From Rhodobacteraceae bacterium HIMB11 (GTDB lineage: Bacteria > Pseudomonadota > Alphaproteobacteria > Rhodobacterales > Rhodobacteraceae), in NCBI GenBank assembly GCA_000472185.1, contig AVDB01000001.1, positions 1 to 64,000 on the forward strand: 64,000 bases of DNA, given 5' to 3'. Below the pieces are notes generated by a model. The model did no database searches. It was not told where the DNA came from and saw only the letters and a list, made by a program, of their open reading frames with translations. The position numbers were made by a program, and so were the translations under genes. Within the stretch, counting starts at the first letter, position 1, and each line of letters opens with the position of its first letter. Below, in pieces: positions 28,439 to 40,157 of the stretch.

Positions 28439-30040
28439 ATGGCAATAACCTCAGCCAACCAACTAGAATTGCTACAGACAGCCGAAGCGGTTGCACGCGA
28501 AAAAATGATCGACCCCGGTTTGGTCGTATCTGCGATGGAAGAAAGCTTGGCCCGTGCTGCAAAATCTCGCTACGGCTCAGAAATGGACATCCGCGTTTCG
28601 ATTGATCGCAAAACGGGTCGCGCCACATTCACCCGCGTTCGCACCGTGGTCGAGGACGAATTGCTTGAAAACTATCAGGCTGAAATGACTGTTGAACAAG
28701 CCAAGCAGTACATGGAAAATCCACAGATTGGCGAACAGTTCATCGAAGAAATTCCACCTGTTGATATGGGGCGCATCGCAGCCCAATCCGCAAAACAAGT
28801 TATCCTTCAAAAGGTACGTGAAGCCGAACGTGATCGCCAGTACGAAGAATTCAAAGATCGTGCGGGCACAATCATTAATGGTGTTGTTAAGCGTGAAGAA
28901 TATGGCAACGTGATCGTTGACGTGGGCCGCGGAGAAGCCATCCTGCGCCGCAACGAAAAAATCGGTCGTGAAAGCTATCGCCCGAATGATCGCGTGCGCT
29001 GCTTCATCAAAGAAGTCCGTCGTGAAGTGCGTGGTCCACAAATTTTCCTTTCGCGTACGGCGCCAGAATTCATGGCGGAATTGTTCAAAATGGAAGTGCC
29101 TGAAATCTACGAAGGCATCATTGAAATCAAATCCGTCGCACGCGATCCTGGTTCACGCGCAAAAATTGCGGTTTACACAAACGATCATTCTATCGATCCC
29201 GTTGGCGCCTGTGTCGGTATGCGCGGCAGCCGTGTTCAGGCCGTTGTAAATGAACTTCAGGGTGAAAAAATCGACATCATCCCATGGAACGAAGATCAAC
29301 CAACATTCTTGGTCAACGCATTGCAGCCTGCAGAAGTTTCAAAAGTTGTTTTGGATGAAGAAGCAGGCAAAATCGAGGTTGTTGTCCCAGAAGAGCAGCT
29401 ATCGCTTGCGATTGGTCGCCGTGGTCAAAACGTGCGTCTGGCAAGTCAGCTTACCGCACTTGATATCGACATCATGACCGAAGCCGAAGAATCGGCACGC
29501 CGTCAGAAAGAATTCGAAGAACGCACCAATCTGTTCATGGAAACCTTGGACGTTGACGAATTCTTTGCACAGTTGTTGGTAGCCGAAGGCTTTACCAATC
29601 TGGAAGAAGTTGCCTATGTCGAAATCGATGAACTCCTTGTTATCGACGGTGTTGATGAGGCAACTGCGGACGAACTACAAACCCGAGCACGCGAATTCCT
29701 AGAAGCGCAAGCACATGCCGCAATGGAACGCGCACAAGAGCTTGGCGTCGAAGACAGCCTAATTAACTTCGAAGGTCTGACACCACAGATGCTACAAGTA
29801 TTGGCAGAAGATGGTGTTCTGACTCTAGAAGATTTCGCAACATGCGCCGACTGGGAACTGGCAGGTGGCTGGACGACAGTCGACGGCGAGCGTGTAAAAG
29901 ACACAGGCCTATTGGAAGAATTCGACGTTTCATTGGAAGAAGCACAGGATTTGATCATGACCGCACGGGTTATGTTGGGTTGGATTGATCCAGAGGAATT
30001 GGTTGCAGAAGACGTAACCGGAGAAGTCGAAGAGGACTAA
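28439..30040 (+). CDS. nusA: Transcription termination/antitermination factor NusA
   Basis: A 533-residue RNA polymerase-binding factor. Order: N-terminal polymerase-binding domain (1-125), S1 domain (IINGVVKREEYGNVIVDVG), KH1 and KH2 (VGACVGMRGSRVQAVVNEL, LAIGRRGQNVRLASQL), then acidic helix-hairpin-helix C-terminal repeats as in the long proteobacterial form. The ribosome site GAGGAGG sits inside the end of rimP, two bases separate the genes. Confidence 0.97.
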   Translation: MAITSANQLELLQTAEAVAREKMIDPGLVVSAMEESLARAAKSRYGSEMDIRVSIDRKTGRATFTRVRTVVEDELLENYQAEMTVEQAKQYMENPQIGEQFIEEIPPVDMGRIAAQSAKQVILQKVREAERDRQYEEFKDRAGTIINGVVKREEYGNVIVDVGRGEAILRRNEKIGRESYRPNDRVRCFIKEVRREVRGPQIFLSRTAPEFMAELFKMEVPEIYEGIIEIKSVARDPGSRAKIAVYTNDHSIDPVGACVGMRGSRVQAVVNELQGEKIDIIPWNEDQPTFLVNALQPAEVSKVVLDEEAGKIEVVVPEEQLSLAIGRRGQNVRLASQLTALDIDIMTEAEESARRQKEFEERTNLFMETLDVDEFFAQLLVAEGFTNLEEVAYVEIDELLVIDGVDEATADELQTRAREFLEAQAHAAMERAQELGVEDSLINFEGLTPQMLQVLAEDGVLTLEDFATCADWELAGGWTTVDGERVKDTGLLEEFDVSLEEAQDLIMTARVMLGWIDPEELVAEDVTGEVEED

Positions 30041-30048
30041 GACACCTG

Positions 30049-30681
30049 ATGGGCCGTGGCGAAAGACATATGAAGTCCGATGTTGCAGAACGCAAATGCA
30101 TCGTGACAGGCGAGGTTCAGCCCAAACATGGGCTGATCCGTTTTGTCGTGTCGCCCGACAAACAAATTGTGCCTGATCTGGCAGAGAAATTGCCAGGTCG
30201 CGGTATTTGGGTAAGTTCGACGAATGACGCCGTTTCTACGGCAATTGGCAACGGCCTTTTTTCCCGCGGTGCAAAAAAACCCGTAAGTGTTGATCCCAAC
30301 TTGTTGACCGATTTGATCGAAAATATGGGGCGTCGTGTGGTTGAATTAATTAGCCTATCGCGCAAATCAGGCCGTGCAGTTGCAGGGTATGAAAAGGTGA
30401 AAGATTGGCTTTTGAAAGAAGAAGCCCAAGTTCTGATACAAGCATCTGATGGGTCTGAACGAGGCAAGTCAAAATTAAGCACGCCTTATGGCGGAACCTT
30501 TATCGGTTGGTTGACGGCCGATGAATTGGGCGCAGCCTTCGGGCGACAAACGGTAATACATTGTGCTCTCGCCTCTGGCGGTTTGACGCAACGTGTAGTA
30601 GATGATGCGAAACGACTGCAGGGTCTTCGCGAAAATAACGGTGGCAAAACTGCAACCGGGAAGGAAAAGACAGCTAGATGA
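30049..30681 (+). CDS. YlxR-family RNA-binding protein with L7Ae-like domain
   Basis: A 210-residue protein: an N-terminal YlxR/DUF448 domain ([28 protein letters not shown]) joined to a C-terminal L7Ae-like RNA-binding domain ([33 protein letters not shown]). This two-domain form is usual in alphaproteobacteria. It sits between nusA and infB as in most bacteria and probably acts in ribosome or RNase P-linked RNA binding. Its stop overlaps the infB start. Confidence 0.9.
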   Translation: MGRGERHMKSDVAERKCIVTGEVQPKHGLIRFVVSPDKQIVPDLAEKLPGRGIWVSSTNDAVSTAIGNGLFSRGAKKPVSVDPNLLTDLIENMGRRVVELISLSRKSGRAVAGYEKVKDWLLKEEAQVLIQASDGSERGKSKLSTPYGGTFIGWLTADELGAAFGRQTVIHCALASGGLTQRVVDDAKRLQGLRENNGGKTATGKEKTAR

Positions 30682-33170
30682 GCGATAGTGACGGCAAAAA
30701 AACATTGGGTGTTCGTGGCGGCGGTCCACGTTCTGGGAACGTAAAGCAAAGCTTTAGCCACGGCCGTTCTAAAAATGTCGTGGTCGAAACCAAGCGTAAG
30801 CGCGTTGTCGTGCCAAAACCGGGTGCTGCAAAACCTGCCGCCGGTGGTGCAGGTGCAGGCGGTGCGTCGGGTGCTGGTGGCATTCAAAATGCCGAGATGG
30901 AGCGCCGATTAAAAGCACTACAAGCCGCAAAAGCACGCGAAGCGGAAGAAGTGGCCGCACGCGAAGCAGAAGAACAAGCGCGCGTGGAAGAGCGCGAACG
31001 TCGCCGGGCCGAGCAAGAAAACAAAGAACGCGAACAGCGCGAATTAGAAGAACGCGCCAAGGCAAAAGCCGAAGCGGATGAGCGTGCCAAAAAAGAAGCC
31101 GAAGAACAAAAAGCACGCGAAGCCGCCGAAAAGGCGGCAAGAGCCGAGCCAGCGCAGCCACGTTCCGACGACGCACGCACTGCAAAACCAGCGGCCCCAG
31201 TTTCACGTAAACGCGAACAAGAAGACGACAAGCGTCGCGCCAAAACTCGTGGCGTCGAAGGCGAAAACCGTCGTTCAGGCAAGCTAACGGTTTCTCAGGC
31301 ACTTGGCGGTGGAGAAGGCGGCCGTCAACGTTCGATGGCGTCTATGCGCCGTAAGCAAGAGCGTGCACGTCAAAAGGCAATGGGTGAATCCCAAGAGCGC
31401 GAAAAGATTGTTCGCGAAGTGCAAGTGCCCGAAGCAATCGTGGTTTCTGAGCTGGCCAACCGGATGGCCGAACGCGTTGCCGAGGTTGTGAAATCGCTGA
31501 TGAAAATGGGCATGATGGTCACACAAAACCAGTCCATTGATGCAGATACCGCCGAATTGATTATCGAAGAATTCGGACACAAAATTGTTCGTGTTTCTGA
31601 CGCGGATGTCGAGGATGTCATCAACGAAGTTGAAGACTCAAAAGAAGATCTTAAACCACGTCCGCCCGTGATCACCATCATGGGTCACGTTGACCACGGT
31701 AAAACATCACTATTGGATGCGATCCGTCAGGCAAATGTGGTATCCGGCGAGGCTGGTGGTATTACACAGCACATTGGTGCCTATCAGGTTACGGCACCTG
31801 ATGGGTCCTTGTTGTCGTTCTTGGATACACCTGGTCACGCTGCATTTACCTCGATGCGTGCGCGTGGTGCGCAGGTCACCGACATTGTGGTGTTGGTGGT
31901 TGCGGCCGACGACAGTGTGATGCCCCAAACAATCGAGGCAATCAATCATGCCAAGGCCGCGAAGGTTCCAATGATCGTCGCGATCAACAAGTGTGATAAA
32001 CCAGATGCAAACCCAGATATCGTACGTACAGAATTGTTGCAGCACGAAGTCATTGTGGAAGCGATGTCAGGTGATGTCCAAGATGTTGAAGTGTCAGCAT
32101 TGGCAAAAACAGGATTGGATCAATTGCTTGAGGCGATTTCGCTACAGGCAGAAATCCTTGAACTGAAAGCCAACCCAAAACGCGCAGCCCAGGGTGCCGT
32201 GATCGAGGCACAGTTGGATGTGGGGCGTGGACCTGTTGCAACTGTTCTGGTTCAAAAAGGAACTTTGAAACAGGGCGATATTTTCGTTGTTGGCGAACAG
32301 TGGGGTAAGGTCCGCGCATTGATCAATGACAAAGGCGAGCGCGTGAAAGAAGCAGGTCCATCTGTACCTGTTGAGGTACTTGGCCTGAACGGTACACCAG
32401 AAGCGGGCGACGTTTTGAACGTTGTTGACACAGAAGCACAAGCGCGTGAAATCGCAGATTATCGTATCGACCTTGCGAAAGAAAAACGTGCAGCAGCAGG
32501 TGCGGCCACAACGCTTGAACAATTGATGGCGCGTGCGAAAGAAAACGAAAACCTTACCGAAATGCCAATTTTGGTTAAGGCAGACGTACAAGGTTCTGCT
32601 GAAGCGATCGTGCAAGCGATGGAAAAAATCGGCAATGATGAGGTGCGCGTGCGAGTGCTGCACTACGGTGTAGGCGCGATTACGGATACCGATGTCGGTT
32701 TGGCCGAAGCATCGGGTGCGCCTGTCATCGGATTTAACGTGCGTGCCAATGCATCTGCACGAAATTCCGCGAACCAAAAAGGCGTAGAAATCCGCTACTA
32801 TTCGATCATCTACGATTTGGTGGACGATGTTCGTGCAGCGGCAAGTGGTCTGTTGTCTGCGGAAATTCGCGAAAACTTCATCGGTTACGCGCAGATCAAA
32901 GAAGTGTTCAAAGTGTCTGGCGTTGGAAAGGTTGCGGGTTGTATCGTGACCGAGGGCGTTGCCCGTCGCAGTGCAGGCGTGCGTCTGCTACGCGACAACG
33001 TGGTGATCCATGAAGGAACGCTGAAAACGTTGAAACGCTTTAAGGACGAAGTCAAAGATGTTCAGTCCGGTCAAGAATGCGGTATGGCATTTGAAAACTA
33101 TGACGATATTCGACCTAACGATGTGATCGAAATCTTTGAACGTGAAGAAGTTGCACGTACACTAGATTAA
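30678..33170 (+). CDS. infB: Translation initiation factor IF-2
   Basis: An 830-residue GTPase that brings initiator tRNA to the ribosome. A charged Ala/Glu/Arg-rich N-terminal region (about 70-200, likely coiled coil) precedes the IF2_N domain and the G domain with [23 protein letters not shown] and NKCDKP; domains II-IV follow, including [12 protein letters not shown] and [12 protein letters not shown] overlap with the upstream gene. A strong terminator lies six bases after the stop. Confidence 0.97.
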   Translation: MSDSDGKKTLGVRGGGPRSGNVKQSFSHGRSKNVVVETKRKRVVVPKPGAAKPAAGGAGAGGASGAGGIQNAEMERRLKALQAAKAREAEEVAAREAEEQARVEERERRRAEQENKEREQRELEERAKAKAEADERAKKEAEEQKAREAAEKAARAEPAQPRSDDARTAKPAAPVSRKREQEDDKRRAKTRGVEGENRRSGKLTVSQALGGGEGGRQRSMASMRRKQERARQKAMGESQEREKIVREVQVPEAIVVSELANRMAERVAEVVKSLMKMGMMVTQNQSIDADTAELIIEEFGHKIVRVSDADVEDVINEVEDSKEDLKPRPPVITIMGHVDHGKTSLLDAIRQANVVSGEAGGITQHIGAYQVTAPDGSLLSFLDTPGHAAFTSMRARGAQVTDIVVLVVAADDSVMPQTIEAINHAKAAKVPMIVAINKCDKPDANPDIVRTELLQHEVIVEAMSGDVQDVEVSALAKTGLDQLLEAISLQAEILELKANPKRAAQGAVIEAQLDVGRGPVATVLVQKGTLKQGDIFVVGEQWGKVRALINDKGERVKEAGPSVPVEVLGLNGTPEAGDVLNVVDTEAQAREIADYRIDLAKEKRAAAGAATTLEQLMARAKENENLTEMPILVKADVQGSAEAIVQAMEKIGNDEVRVRVLHYGVGAITDTDVGLAEASGAPVIGFNVRANASARNSANQKGVEIRYYSIIYDLVDDVRAAASGLLSAEIRENFIGYAQIKEVFKVSGVGKVAGCIVTEGVARRSAGVRLLRDNVVIHEGTLKTLKRFKDEVKDVQSGQECGMAFENYDDIRPNDVIEIFEREEVARTLD

Positions 33171-33176
33171 ATGGAA

Positions 33177-33202
33177 AACGCCCCAATCCGGGGCGTTTTT
33201 TT
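33177..33202 (+). terminator. Terminator after infB
   Basis: AACGCCCC / GGGGCGTT with an AATCC loop and seven T, ending the rimP-infB operon. The T tract reaches the last codon of the convergent mutT gene. Confidence 0.9.
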
Positions 33203-33599
33203 ATAACCAATCTCGCAATATCGGAATGATCGGAATATCCGCTGGAGGCATCGGGTATTTATTCAGATCTTTTGCATGCACCCATGCCAATTTTTGACCC
33301 TCTCTTCCCTGAACAATGCCATCCCATTTTCGGCAAGCAAACAGTGGCATTAAGAGATGAAAATCATCATAAGTGTGCGACGCAAACGTAAGTGGCGCCA
33401 AACAGCTGGACCATGTTTCGATCCCCAGTTCTTCATGCAACTCACGGACAAGCGCATCTTCGGGTGTTTCACCAGCCTCAACCTTGCCCCCTGGAAATTC
33501 CCACAACCCCGCCATGGATTTACCCTCTGGTCGTTCTGCCAACAAAACGCGTCCATCGGGATCAATAAGTGCGACAGCAGAAACCAAAATTATCTTCAT
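33201..33599 (-). CDS. mutT: 8-oxo-dGTP diphosphatase (MutT)
   Basis: A 132-residue Nudix hydrolase that cleans oxidised dGTP from the nucleotide pool. The full Nudix box is seen as GGKVEAGETPEDALVREL followed by HEELGI (about residues 38-61), and the start VSAVALIDPDGRVLLAERP is typical of MutT. The ATG overlaps the argJ stop (ATGA), so it is the last gene of the PpiC-argJ-mutT unit, an order common in alphaproteobacteria. Confidence 0.92.
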   Translation of the reverse strand: MKIILVSAVALIDPDGRVLLAERPEGKSMAGLWEFPGGKVEAGETPEDALVRELHEELGIETWSSCLAPLTFASHTYDDFHLLMPLFACRKWDGIVQGREGQKLAWVHAKDLNKYPMPPADIPIIPILRDWL

Positions 33600-34825
33600 G
33601 ACCGATAGTCCGCATTAATTTCGATATATCCATGCGTCAAATCACAGGTCCAAACGATTGATTTACCGTCGCCAATTCCGACATCGATATTCAGTACGAT
33701 GTGATCACTTTTCATGTAGTTTGCACCATCTTCTTCGCGATAGTCATCTGCAACCCAACCTTCTTTCGCAACCAAGATATCCCCAAACGAAATTGACAAA
33801 CGATCACGATCTGCCGCCGCGCCTGATTTTCCAATTGCCATTACAACGCGTCCCCAATTGGGATCTTCGCCTGCAATTGCGGTTTTGATCAGGGGCGAAT
33901 TTGCAATGGCCATCGCGTGCGTTTTCGCATCGGCATCGTTGGCGGCGCCTGACACATTGATTTCCACAAATTTGGTGGCCCCTTCCCCGTCCCGAACGAC
34001 CAGATGCGCAAGTTCCAACATGACCGAGTTTAGCGCGTCACTGAATGCTTTATCCGCCTCAGCGATCACGATCCCACTTGCGCCCGTGGCAACCGCCAAA
34101 AGTGTATCAGAGGTGGATGTATCACTATCGACTGTGATGCAGTTGAACGTCTGATCGGTGATTGACGAAATCATCTGTTGTAAAACCGACTGTTCAATTT
34201 TTGCATCCGTGAAAATATAAACCAGCATTGTCGCCATATCCGGTGCAATCATGCCAGAGCCTTTGGCGATCCCAGCGATGTTAACAGGCCCCGCTGGCGT
34301 TTCGACAACAGCAGCCGCACCTTTGGCGTAAGTATCTGTTGTCATAATCGCGCGCGCCGCATCCTCGAGCGCGTTTTCGGATAAAGCGCTGTTCAATTCA
34401 TCGATCACCGCAATGACGCGATCATGTGGCAATGGTTCACCAATGACACCCGTTGACGACGTGAAAACGCGTTCAGCAGGCATATCTGTTGAAGCCGCGA
34501 CGGCAGATGTGATTGCCTCTACCGATGCACCGCCATATTTTCCTGTAAATGCATTGGCATTCCCAGAATTCACCAAAATGGCCACACCCGCATCGCTGGA
34601 TTTCCCGATTTTGTCCTGACAATCCAAAACTGGCGCCGCCCGCGTGGCGGATTTTGTGAAAACTCCCGCAACACTACTGCCCGCATCTGCAACGGCTAAC
34701 ATGACATCTGTTCGGCCCTGATATTTGACACCAGCAGCAGCAGTTGCAAACCGCACCCCCTTAATCACAGGCAAATCTGGAAACGCCTTTGGAGCCAGTG
34801 GGGACACCTTTGTGATAACGGCCAT
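33596..34825 (-). CDS. argJ: Bifunctional ornithine acetyltransferase / N-acetylglutamate synthase
   Basis: A 409-residue arginine-pathway enzyme that moves the acetyl group from N-acetylornithine to glutamate. It is made as a precursor that cuts itself at an Ala-Thr bond, visible as KGSGMIAPDMATMLVYIFTD (about residues 190-209, cleavage before the Thr of MATML). The C-terminal GEDPNWGRVVMAIG is also conserved. It lies three bases after the PpiC gene stop and overlaps mutT. Confidence 0.95.
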   Translation of the reverse strand: MAVITKVSPLAPKAFPDLPVIKGVRFATAAAGVKYQGRTDVMLAVADAGSSVAGVFTKSATRAAPVLDCQDKIGKSSDAGVAILVNSGNANAFTGKYGGASVEAITSAVAASTDMPAERVFTSSTGVIGEPLPHDRVIAVIDELNSALSENALEDAARAIMTTDTYAKGAAAVVETPAGPVNIAGIAKGSGMIAPDMATMLVYIFTDAKIEQSVLQQMISSITDQTFNCITVDSDTSTSDTLLAVATGASGIVIAEADKAFSDALNSVMLELAHLVVRDGEGATKFVEINVSGAANDADAKTHAMAIANSPLIKTAIAGEDPNWGRVVMAIGKSGAAADRDRLSISFGDILVAKEGWVADDYREEDGANYMKSDHIVLNIDVGIGDGKSIVWTCDLTHGYIEINADYRS

Positions 34826-34828
34826 GTG

Positions 34829-35683
34829 TTAGTCCAATTCTGAGATATCTGTTTTGACCGCATCAACGATCAGCGTTGATTGATCAACACGTACAACTGC
34901 TGCGCCATCAACCATGATTTTCACACGTTCTTCAATTGCGACGCGTTGAAGCTCGGCTGCAATTTCTCCGCTGACTTCTTCAAATGCAGGAGCCTGAACT
35001 GCCCGCATGTCGTTTAGTATGATCACATGCCAACCGAATTGAGTTTGCACAGGTAACGGGGAAACCTCACCCACTGTCAGGCTCATCACCGCTTGTTCGA
35101 ATGGCGCGACCATCCGACCCTGACCAAACCAGCCAAGCGCCCCACCGTTGGGGCCAGACGGACCTGTTGAAAACTCTTGCGCCAATGCAGCAAAATCTGC
35201 GCCGTCAGATAGTTTGACAATCAGGTCCTTGGCTTCTTCTTCGCTTTCGACCAAGATATGCGATGCATTATATTCACGCCCTAAATCCGCGCTCTGATAT
35301 GTTGCATCATAATACGCGCGCAACTTATCTTCGCTGGTCGCTTCAGTGGTGATTTCGTCAATCATTTGCGATGCCGTTAGAATGCGTCGCTCGTTATCTA
35401 CTGCAAATTCAATATATTTTGCATTCGGATTGGCGGCCGCCTGAGCAAGCACGGTTTGTTGAACGATCTGCTCGACAATTCCTTGAAATACTTGCTCGGC
35501 AGGCAATGACTTATACTGTTGCGGCAAGGTATCGTACACCATCACAACATGACCCATCTTGATCTCTTCGCCATTCACGGTCGCGACGACGACATCCGAG
35601 TCTACGGATGACTGTGCATTTGCCGCACTTACCAATAAGCCTGCTGCAACCGTTATATTGGTCACAATTTGCAATAGTTTCAT
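34829..35683 (-). CDS. Periplasmic PpiC-type peptidyl-prolyl isomerase
   Basis: A 284-residue exported parvulin. A signal peptide (cut near ANA-QS, residue 23) is followed by a helical chaperone-like N-domain and a PpiC domain (about 135-230) with ASHILVESEEEAKDL, GPSGPNGGALGWFGQGRMV and TQFGWHVIILND. It should help fold exported proteins in the periplasm. It is first in an operon with argJ and mutT and is divergent from secA, with a 168-nt shared upstream region. Confidence 0.9.
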   Translation of the reverse strand: MKLLQIVTNITVAAGLLVSAANAQSSVDSDVVVATVNGEEIKMGHVVMVYDTLPQQYKSLPAEQVFQGIVEQIVQQTVLAQAAANPNAKYIEFAVDNERRILTASQMIDEITTEATSEDKLRAYYDATYQSADLGREYNASHILVESEEEAKDLIVKLSDGADFAALAQEFSTGPSGPNGGALGWFGQGRMVAPFEQAVMSLTVGEVSPLPVQTQFGWHVIILNDMRAVQAPAFEEVSGEIAAELQRVAIEERVKIMVDGAAVVRVDQSTLIVDAVKTDISELD

Positions 35684-35851
35684 AGAAAACTCCTATATTC
35701 GCCCTGTCGATTAGCCCGCGCCGTTGACACTTATTATTCGCCCCCTTACATCGCTAAGAGCAATATAAAAAAGTGCTATTCCTCTCTAATTGCTGCGCGT
35801 ACGCCTAGCAAGACAATGAATGTAAAATAGTACGAGATGAACGGAGTGACG

Positions 35852-38536
35852 ATGTTTGGTCTAGGAACAATTACGCGTAAGGTGTTTGGCACCCAAAACG
35901 ACCGCAAAGTTAAATCCGTTCGTCCGTTGATCGAAAAAATCAACGCATTGGAATCCGAGTTCGAGGCTCTTAGCGACGCCCAATTGATTGAGAAAACGGC
36001 CGAGTTCAAATCACGTTATGAAAATGGTGAAACGCTGGACGCGCTGTTACCAGAAGCATTTGCAAACTGTCGTGAGGGCGCCAAACGTGCACTTGGTCTG
36101 CGCGCATTTGATGTTCAGTTGATAGGTGGTATTTTCCTGCATCGCGGCAACATTGCGGAAATGAAAACGGGTGAAGGTAAAACATTGGTTGCGACCTTCC
36201 CAGCCTATTTGAATGCCCTGACTGGCCGCGGCGTACACGTGGTTACCGTAAACGACTATCTGGCAAAGCGTGACGCAGACTGGATGTCAAATGTGTTTAC
36301 CGCCCTTGGGATGACAACAGGTGTTGTTTATCCACAACAAGAAGAGGCGGAAAAATCAGCTGCCTATGCATGCGACGTGACTTACGCCACAAACAACGAA
36401 TTAGGGTTCGATTATTTGCGCGACAACATGCGCGGCAGCATCGAGGAAATGGCGCAACGCGATCATCATTTTGCAATCGTCGACGAGGTGGACAGTATTC
36501 TGGTCGATGAGGCGCGAACACCATTGATCATTTCGGGCCCATCCCAAGATCGCTCGGACCTCTACATCAAGATCAATCAGTTGATCCCCGAGCTAAAAGA
36601 CGAACACTACACGCTTGATGAAAAGACACGAAATGTAAGCTTCACAGATGAAGGCAATGATTTCCTTGAAGAAATCCTTCAACTGCATGGCGTGCTTCCC
36701 GAGGGTCAGTCACTTTATGATCCAGAAAGCACCACAATCGTCCACCACGTAAACCAAGGTTTGCGTGCGTTCAAACTGTTTACCCGTGACAAAGATTACA
36801 TCGTGCGTGACGGTCAAGTGGTTTTGATCGACGAATTTACAGGACGTATGATGGCAGGGCGCCGTTTATCCGATGGCCTACACCAAGCGATCGAGGCCAA
36901 AGAAGGATGCCAAATTCAGCCCGAAAATGTTACATTGGCCAGCGTTACTTTCCAAAATTACTTTCGCCTTTACGACAAATTGGGTGGCATGACAGGAACG
37001 GCAGCAACGGAAGCCGAAGAATTTATGGAAATCTACAAACTTGGCGTTGTGGAAATCCCGACCAATCGCCCGATTGCACGCCTTGACGAAGATGACAAGG
37101 TGTATCGCACAACCCAAGAAAAATACGATGCCATTGTCACAACGATTAAAGAGGCCAACACAAAAGGTCAGCCAATTTTGGTTGGTACAACATCAATTGA
37201 AAAATCGGAATTGTTGTCCCAACAACTGACAAATGCGGGAATTAAACATAACGTTCTAAATGCGCGTCAGCACGAACAAGAAGCGCAAATTGTTGCGGAT
37301 GCGGGCAAATTGGGTGCCGTTACAATCGCGACCAATATGGCAGGCCGTGGTACTGACATCAAACTGGGCGGCAATGTCGAATTCAAGATCATGGACGCTA
37401 TCGCCGCAAACCCAGACGGGAACCCAGACGAAATTCGTACGCAAATCGAAGAAGCGCACAAAACGGATGAACAAGCGGTCAAAGATGCAGGCGGTTTGTT
37501 TGTCTTGGCCACAGAACGCCACGAAAGCCGTCGGATTGATAATCAGTTACGTGGTCGATCCGGCCGTCAAGGTGATCCCGGCCGTTCATCATTCTTCCTA
37601 AGCCTTGATGACGACCTAATGCGCATCTTTGGTTCTGAACGCCTTGATAAAATTTTGGGTACTCTGGGTATGCAAGAGGGTGAAGCCATTGAACACCCAT
37701 GGGTGAACAAGTCGCTGGAACGCGCGCAGGCGAAAGTCGAAGGCCGCAACTTTGATATCCGCAAACAGTTGTTGAAATTTGACGATGTCATGAATGATCA
37801 GCGTAAGGCGATTTTCGAACAACGCTTGGATATCATGCAGTCCGAAGATCTGAACGAAATCATCGTTGATATGCGCAACGATGTTATCGACGATCTGATC
37901 GAAACATACATGCCCCCACGGTCATATGCTGACCAGTGGGATACGGAAGGGTTGTACGCAGCAATCATTGAAAACCTAAATCTGGACGTGCCTGTCATTG
38001 CATGGGCCGCAGAAGAGGGTGTTGACGATGACGTATTGCGCGAACGTTTAGAGAAAGCCGCGGACAAGCAGCTTGCAGAAAAACAAGAGGCCTTTGGCAT
38101 AGAAAGCTTTGCCCAGGTCCAACGCCAAGTATTGCTCAGCACAATTGATAGTAAATGGCGCGAACATTTGTTGATGTTGGAACATTTGCGAAGCGTTGTT
38201 AGTTTCCGAGGATACGCACAACGCGATCCATTGAACGAATACAAGAATGAAGCGTTCCAGTTATTTGAATCTCTGTTGAATGGATTGCGTGTCGATGTGA
38301 CCCAACAAATTGGTCGTGTACGCCCGCTGACAGAAGAAGAGCGGCAAGCGATGATGCAACAAATGTTGGCGCAGCAAATTCAGGCACAAGGTGCACAGCA
38401 AGTTGCAGCCGAACAAGAAGCTGAAGCGTTGGATGTATCTGAACTGCCTGAGGGTTGGGAGCAAACAGGACGCAATGAAGCCTGCCCTTGCGGTTCTGGC
38501 AAAAAATTCAAGCATTGCCACGGCCGCCTGACCTGA
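35852..38536 (+). CDS. secA: Preprotein translocase ATPase SecA
   Basis: The 894-residue motor of Sec protein export. Visible are [20 protein letters not shown] (Walker A), [13 protein letters not shown] (DEAD-type motif II), [26 protein letters not shown] and the C-terminal zinc SEC-C tail [14 protein letters not shown] that binds SecB and lipids. ATG 35852 has GGAG seven bases upstream and gives the usual MFGLG start; the ATG five codons earlier is less likely. Confidence 0.97.
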   Translation: MFGLGTITRKVFGTQNDRKVKSVRPLIEKINALESEFEALSDAQLIEKTAEFKSRYENGETLDALLPEAFANCREGAKRALGLRAFDVQLIGGIFLHRGNIAEMKTGEGKTLVATFPAYLNALTGRGVHVVTVNDYLAKRDADWMSNVFTALGMTTGVVYPQQEEAEKSAAYACDVTYATNNELGFDYLRDNMRGSIEEMAQRDHHFAIVDEVDSILVDEARTPLIISGPSQDRSDLYIKINQLIPELKDEHYTLDEKTRNVSFTDEGNDFLEEILQLHGVLPEGQSLYDPESTTIVHHVNQGLRAFKLFTRDKDYIVRDGQVVLIDEFTGRMMAGRRLSDGLHQAIEAKEGCQIQPENVTLASVTFQNYFRLYDKLGGMTGTAATEAEEFMEIYKLGVVEIPTNRPIARLDEDDKVYRTTQEKYDAIVTTIKEANTKGQPILVGTTSIEKSELLSQQLTNAGIKHNVLNARQHEQEAQIVADAGKLGAVTIATNMAGRGTDIKLGGNVEFKIMDAIAANPDGNPDEIRTQIEEAHKTDEQAVKDAGGLFVLATERHESRRIDNQLRGRSGRQGDPGRSSFFLSLDDDLMRIFGSERLDKILGTLGMQEGEAIEHPWVNKSLERAQAKVEGRNFDIRKQLLKFDDVMNDQRKAIFEQRLDIMQSEDLNEIIVDMRNDVIDDLIETYMPPRSYADQWDTEGLYAAIIENLNLDVPVIAWAAEEGVDDDVLRERLEKAADKQLAEKQEAFGIESFAQVQRQVLLSTIDSKWREHLLMLEHLRSVVSFRGYAQRDPLNEYKNEAFQLFESLLNGLRVDVTQQIGRVRPLTEEERQAMMQQMLAQQIQAQGAQQVAAEQEAEALDVSELPEGWEQTGRNEACPCGSGKKFKHCHGRLT

Positions 38537-38567
38537 GACCTGCGCCCACTGGAAACCGCAATTTAAA

Positions 38568-38592
38568 AGGTTAACGCACCGTTAACCTCTTT
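38568..38592 (+). terminator. Possible secA terminator hairpin
   Basis: A perfect 9-bp inverted repeat AGGTTAACG / CGTTAACCT with a CAC loop, 31 nt after the secA stop, followed by CTCTTTGTC. The T tract is weak, so termination is uncertain. Confidence 0.4.
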
Positions 38593-38657
38593 GTCAAAAT
38601 TCGGACCAAGTGTGGCGCAAAGGACCAATATTTTCTTGTCAGCGCCACATGAGAAAG

Positions 38658-38690
38658 AATTAAGCCCAGCCAAATAGCTGGGCTTAATTT
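38658..38690. terminator. Bidirectional hairpin between secA and nhaA
   Basis: A 13-bp perfect stem AATTAAGCCCAGC / GCTGGGCTTAATT around CAAATA, in the spacer of two convergent genes. The AATT/TT ends give only a modest T tract on each strand. Confidence 0.6.
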
Positions 38691-38707
38691 CAAATCTGTA
38701 TCGGTTT

Positions 38708-39955
38708 CTACAGTTCTTTTTTCTGAACTCTGAACACTTTTCCTGCGATAATCGAAAGCACCGCTGCACCAAAACTAAAGAGTGCACCCATTTTGGCGGC
38801 ATCCTGCACGGGTCCCGCTTCGAATGCGACAGAGGCCACAAACAAGGAAACGGTAAAACCAATCGCAGCAACGAAACCAATTACAATCAAATCAACCAAT
38901 CGCATGCCCTCTGGCATACCAAGGCGCAGTGGCACCGCGGCCAGCCAGCCAAAGATGTAAATGCCGATCGGTTTACCAACGATCAATCCAAGAAGAACCA
39001 ACCAAGTTGCGTCCCCAATAGCCTCAAACTTCACGCCTGCGTTACATAGGCCAAAGAAGAATAGAACAATCTCTACCGGATGCTTCAACGCATGTTCCAT
39101 GGTGTTCAACAGGTCGTGCAGATGTTCTTCCGCTTGGTTAAAGACTCCAAACGCGCGATCCGCATGTGGAATAGCTGGCACAATCGGAAGCAGACCCAAA
39201 GCAGGGTGTAAGCCAGAACGCATGAAACCATACCAACTGATCGCGCCAGCAATCGCATATGGCCAAAACGACAGCGTTTTGCGCACCCATGTTGATTTGC
39301 GACGTAGTTGATCGCCGCGGTCCATCGTGCGCGGCAACCAGTTGAATAGGATATAAGCGACCGCTGCGATGCCAAATGACAACAACAACCAAATCGGTGC
39401 CAATTCCCCCGAAGGATAGAAAATCGCCAAAATAATGAGACCCGCTGCATCATCGGCAATCGCCAATAGCAACAGGAAGCGTACCGCCGGATGCCCAGCA
39501 CCAAAGACGATGCGCCCAACAAGATAGCTAAATGCGATATCCGTAGCCGTTGGAATCGCCCAACCATTCGCAACAGCGTCATACGTTGTCGATCCCATAA
39601 GGTACGCAACGCCCAAATAAATCGAAATCGGACCCACCATACCGCCCAAAGTTGCAAAGAGAGGTGTTGCCGCCTTTTTGCCGCGCAAACTGCCGTCTTT
39701 CAATGCGACAGCTTCCCAAACTTCTTTTGCAGCAATTGCAAAGAATAGGGCCATCAAAATATCATTGACCAAGTAGTGCAAGGTCAGCGTGCGATGCCCG
39801 TGGTGATAGTGCCCGATTGGGGCGTGATCCCAAATCTTGAATTCAACAAAATCGTGGTAACTCTTATAGTCGATATTCGCCCAAATTAGTGCGATGATCG
39901 CACCAAAGATCAAAAGTAGGGAATAGTTGGTTAAGAAATTCCATACGCGATACAT
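38708..39955 (-). CDS. nhaA: Na+/H+ antiporter NhaA
   Basis: A 415-residue inner-membrane antiporter that expels sodium in exchange for protons, fitting a marine lifestyle. About twelve hydrophobic segments are present; the ion-binding Asp-Asp pair is in LLLLAIADDAAGLIILAIFY, and the discontinuous helix region GWAIPTATDIAFS is typical. ATG 39955 has GAGG six bases upstream; ATG 39997 would add 14 residues and is possible. The stop is near the hairpin shared with secA. Confidence 0.92.
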   Translation of the reverse strand: MYRVWNFLTNYSLLLIFGAIIALIWANIDYKSYHDFVEFKIWDHAPIGHYHHGHRTLTLHYLVNDILMALFFAIAAKEVWEAVALKDGSLRGKKAATPLFATLGGMVGPISIYLGVAYLMGSTTYDAVANGWAIPTATDIAFSYLVGRIVFGAGHPAVRFLLLLAIADDAAGLIILAIFYPSGELAPIWLLLSFGIAAVAYILFNWLPRTMDRGDQLRRKSTWVRKTLSFWPYAIAGAISWYGFMRSGLHPALGLLPIVPAIPHADRAFGVFNQAEEHLHDLLNTMEHALKHPVEIVLFFFGLCNAGVKFEAIGDATWLVLLGLIVGKPIGIYIFGWLAAVPLRLGMPEGMRLVDLIVIGFVAAIGFTVSLFVASVAFEAGPVQDAAKMGALFSFGAAVLSIIAGKVFRVQKKEL

Positions 39956-40157
39956 GTGTGTGTCCTCACTCGTCTGCTCGATCAGCCTCGTTGGCATAGA
40001 GCATTTTTCCCACTTGGACAAATAAGATTGCCCCGATATTGCATTTTATTCCATGCACATGGATATCCTCGACACGGAACGCGTTGTTTTTATGCTTTTT
40101 GGTTCACATAAGCATCTTTTATTTCAATTTTGACAATTTTTGTTCGGACTTTGCAGG

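Noticed and set aside
30900..31290. Repetitive Ala/Glu/Arg-rich stretch in infB as a possible tandem repeat
   Set aside because: It is the normal charged, coiled-coil-like N-terminal region of IF-2, not a DNA repeat array.
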